53,027 bases of DNA from Bacteroidales bacterium. Lineage in GTDB: Bacteria; Bacteroidota; Bacteroidia; Bacteroidales; UBA3824. The translations under genes and the position numbers were made by a program. The notes under the pieces were generated by a model, which saw only the letters and a list, made by a program, of their open reading frames with translations, was not told where the DNA came from and did not search any database. The stretch lies in assembly GCA_017541145.1 (NCBI GenBank), contig JAFXZT010000097.1:1-53027 (forward strand), read 5' to 3'. Position 1 is the first letter of the stretch, and each line of letters starts with the position of its first letter. Shown one piece after another: positions 19,198 to 25,517 of this stretch.

Positions 19198-19682
19198 ATA
19201 TCGTTTTCTAAATCTCCTAAGAGATTGTCTATTAAAGGTTTTACGTTATTGTATTGATATCCTCGGCTTATGGCAAAGCGCATTAGTTTTTCCCAGATTT
19301 TAGGTTTCGGATACTTCGTTAATACCCGCAATTTTTTTGCCAATTCCTCTGATATCAAATCTTTTTCGTCAGATTCTGAATAACTTTCTTGCAGAGCGTC
19401 TTCAATATCTTCCGATGAAATTTTTTTTATCTTCAATTGGGTTACGATTTTAGTCTTTCCCCATTTGTTGAATCTTAGTTTGTCGGCTACAAAAAATCTT
19501 GCATATCGTTTGTTGTCAACGTATTTATTTTCAACAAGATATTCCACAGCCAAAGCAGCTTCGTCTTCGGTTGCTCCTTTTCTGAGCATGTAGTCGTAAG
19601 CCTCGCTTTCGCATTTTTCGCCGCGGCTGCAAAGTGCCATCAATTTTTGTAACACTTTGGCAGATTCTTCGGTCATTGTCAT
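19194..19682 (-). CDS. recX: RecX family regulatory protein
   Basis: 162 aa with the three-helix repeats of RecX: KLMALCSRGEKCESEAYDYML, AALAVEYLVENKYVDNKRYA and FNKWGKTKIVTQLKIKKIS. RecX caps RecA filaments and limits recombination and SOS activity. In many bacteria recX follows recA; here it is the second gene of a signalling operon, 2 nt after a lipoprotein gene and overlapping the histidine-kinase gene by 4 nt. Cytosolic. The linkage to chemotaxis genes may simply reflect operon history. Confidence 0.9.
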   Translation of the reverse strand: MTMTEESAKVLQKLMALCSRGEKCESEAYDYMLRKGATEDEAALAVEYLVENKYVDNKRYARFFVADKLRFNKWGKTKIVTQLKIKKISSEDIEDALQESYSESDEKDLISEELAKKLRVLTKYPKPKIWEKLMRFAISRGYQYNNVKPLIDNLLGDLENDI

Positions 19683-19684
19683 TG

Positions 19685-20104
19685 TTATTTTATTTTTAGC
19701 GAGTCTTCGTCAAATTTGTAAAACGTAATTTTGTACTCGTTGTCACGCTCTACAAATTCCAATTTCTCAAACATCGTAGCTTCGGGGTAAATTACCTTGT
19801 ATTTGATTCCTACTCTTGTTACTCTGTCTTCTGTAACAGATTCAAAATCATATCTTTCCACATTGAGAACATTGCCGAAAACTTCGTCTTTTCGTGCCAA
19901 TCCTTCCAACCAAACCTCGGCTGGCGATGCGTTGAGTGCTTCTTTGTCAAGAAGGTCTATTATTGCTTCAAATTGTTTGGCCTTCAGATAGTTGTAGAAT
20001 TGTATGCCGATTTGGTCACATTGTTTTACCGAGCCGCACGACATCAATGCTATTGTTATTATCAGAAGTACTGTATAAATTGTCTTATTTAGTATTTTTT
20101 TCAT
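19685..20104 (-). CDS. Hypothetical lipoprotein (139 aa)
   Basis: Signal peptide with lipobox ALMSC (Cys23), then a small alpha+beta domain: CDQIGIQFYNYLKAKQFEAII followed by strands RVTRVGIKYKVIYPEATMFEKLEFV and EYKITFYKF. The layout resembles the NTF2-like folds of DUF3887/DUF4019-type lipoproteins (weak, by eye). Expected in the periplasm or anchored to a membrane. It is the first gene of the seven-gene operon with recX, kinase, receivers, cheA, cheW and MCP, with recX starting 2 nt after its stop. Function unknown. Confidence 0.75.
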   Translation of the reverse strand: MKKILNKTIYTVLLIITIALMSCGSVKQCDQIGIQFYNYLKAKQFEAIIDLLDKEALNASPAEVWLEGLARKDEVFGNVLNVERYDFESVTEDRVTRVGIKYKVIYPEATMFEKLEFVERDNEYKITFYKFDEDSLKIK

Positions 20105-20140
20105 TTGTTTTTACTTTTTTTGTAGATAAAAAGTCAAAGC

Positions 20141-20173
20141 CAAAAATAATAACTTTTTTTTATAATTACCAAA
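20141..20173 (-). promoter_or_regulatory. Promoter of the lipoprotein-recX-kinase-REC-REC-cheA-cheW-MCP operon
   Basis: On the minus strand TTTG (20173-20170), 21 nt, TATTTTTG (20148-20141), about 37 nt before the first ATG. It is the only consensus promoter I see ahead of these seven genes, whose gaps are all 50 nt or less. Confidence 0.6.
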
Positions 20174-20183
20174 CTTATTTTTT

Positions 20184-21032
20184 TTATTGTTCCAACTTTA
20201 TATCTAATATTGATTCGTATTTCCATTTTCCGTCTTGAAAATAGTAGCCTTCAAAAGTCATGTCCGGACCGGAAAATCTTGGGTTTCCTTTGTACTCAGG
20301 AGGCGTTGTAAGATGGTCTGCTACAATTACTTTACGTCGTTTTTCGCCATTCATGTTTTTTACTGAATTTTCAAAACGTAAGCCCATCGCAGCTTTTTCT
20401 GTAAATTCAAAAATTATTCTTGTATTTTTGAAAGAATTTTCTCTTTGAAAATTTCCGCCGAAAATCGGTGTGCCGTCTTCTTGAATTATTATTTGTTCCA
20501 AAACTTTTCTGTTGATAAAAAGATCGGCGCCGTCCCAACCGCAAAGTGCATAAACCGGATATTTTTTCGAACCTACTTGGTGAATTTCGTAATAAATTGC
20601 GCCGAACCAATTGTTGGCTTGCATGTTGCTTTTTTGCGGATTTTCTTGTTTGTCAAAATCGTCTTTCAGTCTGGTTATTACGATGTTACCATTATTATTT
20701 GTTACAATAAAACCCGAATAGAGATAATTTCCGGACTGAAGTTCTACACCAAAAGTCAACACTCTGATTTCGCGGTTTTCGGAGTAGATTGAGGATACAT
20801 TTTTCAGTTTGTAAAAATTGTAATCGAAAGCCGAAGGGTCTTGTAACATCGATTCCAGATTGTCGGTTGCGGCATTCAGACCAGAGATTTTTGCCGAGTC
20901 GTTGTCTGCGGTGTAGCATCGCTCAAAAATTTTTGCGACATTTTCCTGTTCGTTGTGCAGCGAGGTTGTGTCTTGCGCATTAGCTCCAAGGCATAACGCT
21001 GATAATAATATGGTTAAAATTTTTTTGTTCAT
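20184..21032 (-). CDS. Secreted hypothetical protein (282 aa from the chosen start)
   Basis: The frame opens at 21095, but the ATG at 21032 is preferred: it gives a clean signal peptide (MNKKILTILLSALCLGANAQ, cleavage after the last Ala), and a consensus -7 box at 21065-21072 lies between the two ATGs. The mature protein (about 262 aa) has alternating strands such as YKLKNVSSIYSENREIRVLTFG, YPVYALCGWDGADLFINRKV and GNPRFSGPDMTFEGYY. Similar Gln/Asp/aromatic-rich secreted proteins of unknown function are common in Bacteroidota. No catalytic motif recognised. Periplasmic or exported. It stops 11 nt upstream of the -33 box of the downstream operon and no clear terminator is seen. Confidence 0.75.
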   Translation of the reverse strand: MNKKILTILLSALCLGANAQDTTSLHNEQENVAKIFERCYTADNDSAKISGLNAATDNLESMLQDPSAFDYNFYKLKNVSSIYSENREIRVLTFGVELQSGNYLYSGFIVTNNNGNIVITRLKDDFDKQENPQKSNMQANNWFGAIYYEIHQVGSKKYPVYALCGWDGADLFINRKVLEQIIIQEDGTPIFGGNFQRENSFKNTRIIFEFTEKAAMGLRFENSVKNMNGEKRRKVIVADHLTTPPEYKGNPRFSGPDMTFEGYYFQDGKWKYESILDIKLEQ

Positions 21033-21064
21033 GTTTTTGGTCAGTAGAGATATTTTGAGTTTGG

Positions 21065-21095
21065 CAAATATATAAAAAAAAGAATGCAGATTCAA
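21065..21095 (-). promoter_or_regulatory. Promoter of the secreted-protein gene, overlapping the upstream terminator
   Basis: On the minus strand TTG (21095-21093), 20 nt, TATATTTG (21072-21065). The -33 box lies inside the stem-loop that terminates the Hsp20 transcripts. It also decides the start codon of the downstream gene. Confidence 0.6.
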
Positions 21096-21133
21096 CTGAT
21101 TCTTAGAAAAAAATCAGTCAGACCTGCATTCTT
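21074..21133 (-). terminator. Terminator of the Hsp20 gene pair
   Basis: On the minus strand, outer arms 21133-21124 and 21089-21080 (10 bp) and inner arms 21118-21112 and 21101-21095 (7 bp) form a long bipartite hairpin followed by a T tract (complement of the A run at 21074-21080). Confidence 0.8.
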
Positions 21134-21161
21134 ACGACACAATTTTTAGTTTGAATTATAA

Positions 21162-21587
21162 TTATTTGATTTCTATCGATTTAGAGGTAGAAATTTTGGC
21201 ATCTTTAGGAATTTGTAAACTTAAAATGCCGTTCTCGTAAGAACCCGAAATTTTGGTTCCGTCCACACCTTCCGGCAGTGTGAAACTGCGTGAGAAGCTG
21301 CTGAAGTTGTATTCGCGGCGGTAAATGTATGGTTTGTTTTTATCGCTGTGTTTTTCTTCGTTGTTTTCGTTTTTGGATTCTTTGGATACCGAAATTGTCA
21401 ACACATTTTTGTCAACATTTACAGCAAAATCCGATTTTTGATAGCCCGGAGCTGCCATATCAACGGTGTAACAATCTTTCTTTTCTGTTACATTTACAGG
21501 TGGTACACCATTCATTCTGTTGCGGTCTGTGTTGAAAAAATTGTTGCCAAACCAATCCAAGTCGTTGTTGAAAAATCTTTGTAACAT
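21162..21587 (-). CDS. Hsp20/alpha-crystallin family small heat shock protein (copy 1)
   Basis: 141 aa, the usual bacterial sHSP size. It begins MLQRFFNNDLDWFGNNFF. The alpha-crystallin domain spans about 35-135 with PPVNVTEKKDCYTVDMAAPG, SRSFTLPEGVDGTKISGSYENG and the closing strand GILSLQIPKDAK. ATP-independent chaperone that holds unfolding proteins. It lies 82 nt downstream of a paralogue and probably shares its promoter, since no TAnnTTTG box is found between them. A strong Shine-Dalgarno sequence GGAGG (21597-21593) sits 5 nt before the ATG, unusual for this phylum. Confidence 0.95.
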   Translation of the reverse strand: MLQRFFNNDLDWFGNNFFNTDRNRMNGVPPVNVTEKKDCYTVDMAAPGYQKSDFAVNVDKNVLTISVSKESKNENNEEKHSDKNKPYIYRREYNFSSFSRSFTLPEGVDGTKISGSYENGILSLQIPKDAKISTSKSIEIK

Positions 21588-21592
21588 AATAA

Positions 21593-21597
21593 CCTCC
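21593..21597 (-). promoter_or_regulatory. Strong Shine-Dalgarno site of Hsp20 copy 1
   Basis: GGAGG, 5 nt from the ATG. Nearly all other genes in the window lack any such site, as expected for Bacteroidota. Confidence 0.7.
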
Positions 21598-21669
21598 GAT
21601 TTTAAATATTTTTGTTTTTATTGTTTTTGTTCTGTTTGTTTATCTAAATTTATTTACTCTGTTAGAGTA

Positions 21670-22089
21670 TTATTTGATTTCGATAGATTTCTTGGTGACT
21701 TCTTCAGGGAGTTTTGGAATTGAAATTGTAAGGATTCCGTTTTCGTAGCTTCCTTGAATTTTTTCGGTGTCAACGCCTTCCGGCAATGTAAACGACCTTG
21801 AAAAACTGTTGAAACTGAATTCTTGTCTGTAGATATATTGTTCGGTTTCTTTTGTTACTTCGTTTTCATTTCCTTGATTTTCAGTGTTTTTGTCAACTGA
21901 AATTGTCAAAGTGTTGCCGTCAACGTTGGCTGCGAAGTCTGTTTTTTGGTAGCCCGGAGCTGCCATTTCAATTTCAAAACCTTCTTTGTTTTCGCTGATG
22001 TTTACCGGTGGTACGCCGTATTTTACGTTTTCATCTACATAAAACATATTGTTGTCGTAACCACAGTTGTTGAAAAATCTCTGTAACAT
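21670..22089 (-). CDS. Hsp20/alpha-crystallin family small heat shock protein (copy 2)
   Basis: 139 aa, paralogue of the neighbouring Hsp20: both begin MLQRFFNN and share PPVN, MAAPGYQK, FSRSFTLPEGVD and GSYENGIL. The first 30 residues and the Glu/Asn-rich loop (about 75-85) differ, which would alter oligomer assembly or client choice. It is the promoter-proximal gene of the pair. GGAGGC (22099-22094) before the ATG is a second strong Shine-Dalgarno site. The upstream region carries a -7 box and two palindromes that could bind a repressor, so heat or stress control is likely to be transcriptional. Confidence 0.95.
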   Translation of the reverse strand: MLQRFFNNCGYDNNMFYVDENVKYGVPPVNISENKEGFEIEMAAPGYQKTDFAANVDGNTLTISVDKNTENQGNENEVTKETEQYIYRQEFSFNSFSRSFTLPEGVDTEKIQGSYENGILTISIPKLPEEVTKKSIEIK

Positions 22090-22094
22090 AATAG

Positions 22095-22099
22095 CCTCC
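22095..22099 (-). promoter_or_regulatory. Strong Shine-Dalgarno site of Hsp20 copy 2
   Basis: GGAGG, 5 nt before the ATG, in the same sequence context (CGGAGG..ATTATG) as in copy 1. Confidence 0.7.
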
Positions 22100-22235
22100 G
22101 TTTTTATAAAGTTTTAATATTTTTCGTTTTTAATTTTTGTTTTAATTGTTTTTTTCAAGTCTCTCGTTTTATTGAGCGGCTTGCACTTACCCAATAATCA
22201 ATCTTGATGCCAATACCAAAAATGAGTTATTTTAA

Positions 22236-22300
22236 TGACAAGATGTCAGTAAGTAGACAAAATTACACTGACAATTTGTCAAAATGGCGAAAATTTGACA
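22236..22300. promoter_or_regulatory. Repeated TGACA-N3-TGTCA palindromes, candidate operator between Hsp20 and LuxE-like genes
   Basis: TGACA-AGA-TGTCA (22236-22248) and TGACAATTTGTCA (22269-22281) are dyads of the same consensus, 33 nt apart centre to centre (about three helical turns). A further half site TTTGACA follows at 22294-22300. They flank the minus-strand -7 box at 22258-22265: one dyad falls near +1 and one in the spacer, the classic placement of a repressor site. The sequence is not CIRCE. Confidence 0.6.
22258..22265 (-). promoter_or_regulatory. -7 box (TAATTTTG) for the Hsp20 pair
   Basis: Minus-strand TAnnTTTG match giving a leader of about 160 nt before the first Hsp20 ATG. 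The -33 spacing is imperfect, and the box is bracketed by the two palindromes. Confidence 0.5.
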
Positions 22301-22309
22301 GAAAATCAT

Positions 22310-22317
22310 TAATTTTG
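22310..22317 (+). promoter_or_regulatory. -7 box (TAATTTTG) for the LuxE-like gene
   Basis: TAnnTTTG match 23 nt upstream of the ATG, with the TTTGACA half site just upstream. Confidence 0.55.
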
Positions 22318-22340
22318 CGGCTCAAAACGATTAGAACATT

Positions 22341-23336
22341 ATGCAGCCAAAAGATTTAGAAAAACAGATTTTTGAGATTGATTCTGATGCCAAATTCTTT
22401 GAAATAGCGTTGGAAGTATTTGATTTTCAGCGTAAAAACAATCCTGTATATCAAAAATATTTGAAACTTCTCGGCAGGTATGATGCCAAAATTGATAGCT
22501 TGTACCAAATTCCGTTTATGCCCGTAGAATTTTTTAAACAATTTCATGTAAAAACTACAGAATATGAACCTCAGACCGTTTTTACGAGTTCGGGTACTAC
22601 GGGAAATAATACAAGTCACCACTATATCAAGGATTTAGACATCTATTATAAATCTTTGGTAACCGGATTTCAACAATATTACGGTGATATTTGTCAATAC
22701 AAAATTTTGGCATTGTTGCCGGCATATTTGGAGCGTACCGGAAGTTCGTTAGTCGTTATGGTTGAGAAACTTATGGAACTTTCGGGCAATGGTAACGAAG
22801 GCTTTTATCTTTATGATTTCGATTCTTTGGCACGCAAGATTGACGAGTTGATTGTAAAAAATCAAAAAATTCTTTTAATCGGAGTTACATTTGCGTTGTT
22901 GGATTATGCCGAAAAGTTTAAGAAAAATTACGGTGAACACCTTATAATAATGGAAACCGGCGGAATGAAAGGCCGTAAAAAAGAAATTACGCGGGAAGAA
23001 GTTCATCAAATTCTTACTACAAATCTCGGTGTAAGTTCCATTCATTCAGAGTATGGCATGACCGAATTGCTTTCTCAAGCATATTCCAAAGGTAGCGGAA
23101 TTTACAACGAAACTTCTACCATGAAACTTTTGATTCGTGATGCCACAGATCCGTTTCAATATGTAAAACCCGGAGTATCAGGCGGTATCAACGTAATAGA
23201 TTTGGCAAATATTTATTCGTGCAGTTTTATTGAAACACGTGATTTGGGTATAAAATATGCCGACAATTCTTTCAAGGTTTTAGGGCGTTTTGATAATTCA
23301 GATACACGCGGTTGCAATCTGTTGTATGTTAAATAG
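22341..23336 (+). CDS. LuxE-like acyl-protein synthetase / acyltransferase
   Basis: 331 aa, the length of LuxE (PF04443). The nucleotide-binding motif TSSGTTGNNTSHHY is followed by YLERTGSSLVVMVEKLM, TGGMKGRKKEITREE and HSEYGMTELLSQAYS, the conserved core of the acyl-activating LuxE group and related phenazine and exopolysaccharide enzymes. Such enzymes adenylate an acyl group and pass it to a partner protein or carrier. No LuxC, LuxD, carrier protein or polyketide genes are nearby, so the acceptor is unknown. Cytosolic. It is divergent from the Hsp20 genes over a shared regulatory region and ends at a bidirectional terminator. Confidence 0.85.
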   Translation: MQPKDLEKQIFEIDSDAKFFEIALEVFDFQRKNNPVYQKYLKLLGRYDAKIDSLYQIPFMPVEFFKQFHVKTTEYEPQTVFTSSGTTGNNTSHHYIKDLDIYYKSLVTGFQQYYGDICQYKILALLPAYLERTGSSLVVMVEKLMELSGNGNEGFYLYDFDSLARKIDELIVKNQKILLIGVTFALLDYAEKFKKNYGEHLIIMETGGMKGRKKEITREEVHQILTTNLGVSSIHSEYGMTELLSQAYSKGSGIYNETSTMKLLIRDATDPFQYVKPGVSGGINVIDLANIYSCSFIETRDLGIKYADNSFKVLGRFDNSDTRGCNLLYVK

Positions 23337-23343
23337 TTAACAA

Positions 23344-23393
23344 AAAAAATACAACGTGGTAATTTTTGTGGTTATCGCGTTGTATTTTTTTTT
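23344..23393. terminator. Bidirectional terminator between convergent genes
   Basis: Stem AATACAACG/CGTTGTATT (arms ending 23356 and starting 23378), preceded by an A run and followed by a T run, so it works on both strands. It ends within the last bases of the convergent gene. Confidence 0.8.
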
Positions 23394-23865
23394 ATTGGAT
23401 TTTGCTTTTAACATATCTTACAACTGTTGCGGCGTCTTCGCAGCCGAATGCGTAGTTTTTACCTGATTTGGTTTGTATCAGAAATGCCTGTGAGAATTTT
23501 CTCAGTTTTACATGGATGATTCCTATATCAAAGTTGTAAAATATACCGGAATAGCCCAAGAAATTACTCTTCCATAGCTGAATGCCCCTTATTTCTTGCA
23601 TTTCTATTGATTTTATTTCATTGAAATAAATTGTGGTTAGACCTTTTACACAATCCATGGCAATCGATTCGTCGGTTACAATTATTTTTAATGGGATTTC
23701 CAAAATTACGAAAAAAATCATAATATAAATGAATAATCCCAAAATGATAAGTTGATAATAATCTGTAAAAAAAAGAAATGATGCCTGTACAATAAATATT
23801 AGTATAGTTATTACAAATAATATTATTCTTGCTGTACTATAACCTAATTTTTTTTCAAAATACAT
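23392..23865 (-). CDS. Small membrane protein with a possible PH-like domain
   Basis: 157 aa. Two transmembrane helices (about 10-33 and 38-60), then a cytosolic beta-rich domain: IVTDESIAMDCVKGLTTIYF, EIKSIEMQEIRGIQLWKSNFLG and VKLRKFSQAFLIQTKSGKNY. The arrangement is that of bacterial PH-like (bPH) membrane proteins; the assignment is by pattern only. It probably follows the XRE regulator gene in one transcript (gap 27 nt). Confidence 0.6.
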   Translation of the reverse strand: MYFEKKLGYSTARIILFVITILIFIVQASFLFFTDYYQLIILGLFIYIMIFFVILEIPLKIIVTDESIAMDCVKGLTTIYFNEIKSIEMQEIRGIQLWKSNFLGYSGIFYNFDIGIIHVKLRKFSQAFLIQTKSGKNYAFGCEDAATVVRYVKSKIQ

Positions 23866-23892
23866 GATATTTTATGATTTATAAATAATTAA

Positions 23893-24498
23893 TTATTTTT
23901 TTTCAATTGAATCCAGTTTTTCAAATATTTGTTTCATTAAAAGTTCGTTGTAATCGGTTGAATCATATTTCTTTAGAACGAAAATGATTTCAAATTTTTG
24001 AATTATAACAGTATCTGTCATAATTTGCGGCGGAAACAAAAATCCGTTTTCTGATAGAATTATACAATTTTTATTAATCATTTCAGTTTCTTTCAACTGT
24101 TTTGAAATCAAGAAGTTACTGCCTAATTCTATCGCAACAAAGTCGTTAGGATTTGTTTTTGGAATCGAAATAAAATCTTGAGCCGTAAATAAAGTATTGT
24201 TTTTTAGAGAATTACGGTATTCGTTAATATTTTGTTCCGAAATAATCGGAATACCGTAATTATACGTCTTTTTATCAGATACTGACGGTTTTACAGACAA
24301 GTCTTTGCAAATCAAATCGTTTAAATCAACCGAAAAATATTGAGCGACTTTTACAAAAATTTCGACTTTAGGTTCAGCACGTTCTTCTTCGTAAGCACCT
24401 ATAACAGCGCGATTTAAGTTGAAAATTTCGGCGAAAGCAGTCTGGCTCAAGCGGTTAGTAGTTCTAAGAAACTTAATATTTTTTCCAAAAAAAGACAT
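23893..24498 (-). CDS. XRE family transcriptional regulator
   Basis: 201 aa. N-terminal helix-turn-helix (about 7-62: IKFLRTTNRLSQTAFAEIFN and NRAVIGAYEEERAEPK) of the Cro/CI type. The C-terminal half resembles the S24 peptidase fold of CI/LexA repressors (DFVAIELGSNFLI), but I do not see the Ser-Lys catalytic pair with confidence, so it may be a non-cleaving sensor. It is divergent from pspA, with overlapping promoters in a 73-nt gap, so it may control both itself and pspA (inference). Confidence 0.85.
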   Translation of the reverse strand: MSFFGKNIKFLRTTNRLSQTAFAEIFNLNRAVIGAYEEERAEPKVEIFVKVAQYFSVDLNDLICKDLSVKPSVSDKKTYNYGIPIISEQNINEYRNSLKNNTLFTAQDFISIPKTNPNDFVAIELGSNFLISKQLKETEMINKNCIILSENGFLFPPQIMTDTVIIQKFEIIFVLKKYDSTDYNELLMKQIFEKLDSIEKK

Positions 24499-24506
24499 CT
24501 TATTTT

Positions 24507-24537
24507 TTTGTTAATTAAAAAATAATGAATATATTTG
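24507..24537 (+). promoter_or_regulatory. pspA promoter
   Basis: TTTG (24507-24510), 19 nt, TATATTTG (24530-24537), 34 nt before the ATG: one of the best consensus promoters in the window. Confidence 0.7.
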
Positions 24538-24543
24538 ACCGAA

Positions 24544-24551
24544 CAAAATTA
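24544..24551 (-). promoter_or_regulatory. -7 box (TAATTTTG) of the XRE regulator gene
   Basis: Minus-strand TAnnTTTG match 45 nt upstream of the regulator ATG, 7 nt from the divergent pspA -7 box. The two promoters must interfere sterically. Confidence 0.5.
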
Positions 24552-24571
24552 ATAAAAAAAACAAAATCACT

Positions 24572-25426
24572 ATGGGAATTTTTCAACGCCTTTTCAGATG
24601 GGGCAGTTCAGAAGCAAATGCCGCCATCGACAATCTGGAAGACCCTGTAAAGATGGCTGATCAAGGTATCAGAGAGTTGGAACAGGATCTTGACAAAAGT
24701 ATCAAAGCATTAGCAACGGTAAAGGCAGGTGGTATAACAGCCAAAAACGAACTTGACAAGGCCAAGCAAGAAGCTGTAGATTACGAAAACAAAGCTATGA
24801 TGTTTTTGAAAGCTGCAGAGCAAGGTAAAATGGATCAAGCTGAAGCCGACAAACTCGCTACTCAATGTTTGGAAAAAAAGAGCCAAAAGGCTCAACAGAT
24901 TCCGGTTTTGGAATCTAACTATCAAAAATATCAAGCTCAGATTAATAAACTCGAAGTTTCAGTTAAGAATCTGAAATCTCAAATCGATAAATGGAAATCA
25001 GAGGCTAAGATGCTGAAAGCCAGAGCTAAAGTTTCTGAAGCTACTGCCAATGTAAACAAACAATTGGCGGGCATCGATTCTTCTGACACTATTAGTATGC
25101 TTGAGAGAATGAAAGAAAAAGTTGACCAACAAGAAGCTCTTGCTGAGTCTTATTTGGAAATCTCTCAGGACACCAACGAACGCGATATCGACAGCGCACT
25201 TCAGGCTATCGGCGGAAGTGTAGAAGCACAAAACGATTTGGCTGCTTTGAAGGCTAAAATGGCTCAAGCTAACGCTATTGAATCTTCTGTAGACCAAACA
25301 AAAGCTATCAGTTCGGGTGCTGTTTCTGATTTGGACGCTCTCAAACAAAAAATGGCAGACAAACAGCCTGTTTCTAATCAACAAGAAGGTCAAAGACCTA
25401 TGCAACAGGCAGATCCTATGGAATAA
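24572..25426 (+). CDS. pspA: PspA/IM30 family membrane-stress protein
   Basis: 284 aa, almost entirely helical coiled coil, starting with the amphipathic N-terminus MGIFQRLFRWGSSEANAAID typical of PspA/Vipp1, followed by LEDPVKMADQGIRELEQDL. ESCRT-III-like proteins of this family bind damaged inner membrane and form rods or rings that preserve the proton gradient. A C-terminal Gln/Pro-rich tail (about 265-284) extends beyond the helical core. There is no pspF or pspBC nearby; control by the divergent XRE regulator is a guess. Own promoter and terminator. Confidence 0.92.
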   Translation: MGIFQRLFRWGSSEANAAIDNLEDPVKMADQGIRELEQDLDKSIKALATVKAGGITAKNELDKAKQEAVDYENKAMMFLKAAEQGKMDQAEADKLATQCLEKKSQKAQQIPVLESNYQKYQAQINKLEVSVKNLKSQIDKWKSEAKMLKARAKVSEATANVNKQLAGIDSSDTISMLERMKEKVDQQEALAESYLEISQDTNERDIDSALQAIGGSVEAQNDLAALKAKMAQANAIESSVDQTKAISSGAVSDLDALKQKMADKQPVSNQQEGQRPMQQADPME

Positions 25427-25446
25427 TTATTGATTTTTTTGTTTAT

Positions 25447-25505
25447 CCCATAGTACAAAATATCCTTTTCTTCGGATTTTAATTTTGTGCTATGGGTAAT
25501 TTTTT
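25447..25505 (+). terminator. Terminator of pspA
   Basis: A 15-bp stem (25447-25461 with 25482-25496, one G-T pair) then TAATTTTTT. It ends 12 nt before the next start codon. Confidence 0.85.
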
Positions 25506-25517
25506 ACTAATTTGCAA

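Noticed and set aside
21033-21095. Longer N-terminus for the secreted protein starting at 21095
   Set aside because: A consensus -7 box lies downstream of that ATG and the signal peptide begins at 21032.
22090-22235. CIRCE-type element (GCACTC/GAGTGC) for the Hsp20 genes
   Set aside because: Only loose fragments such as GAGCGGCTTGCAC are seen and no inverted pair; the TGACA-N3-TGTCA dyads fit better.
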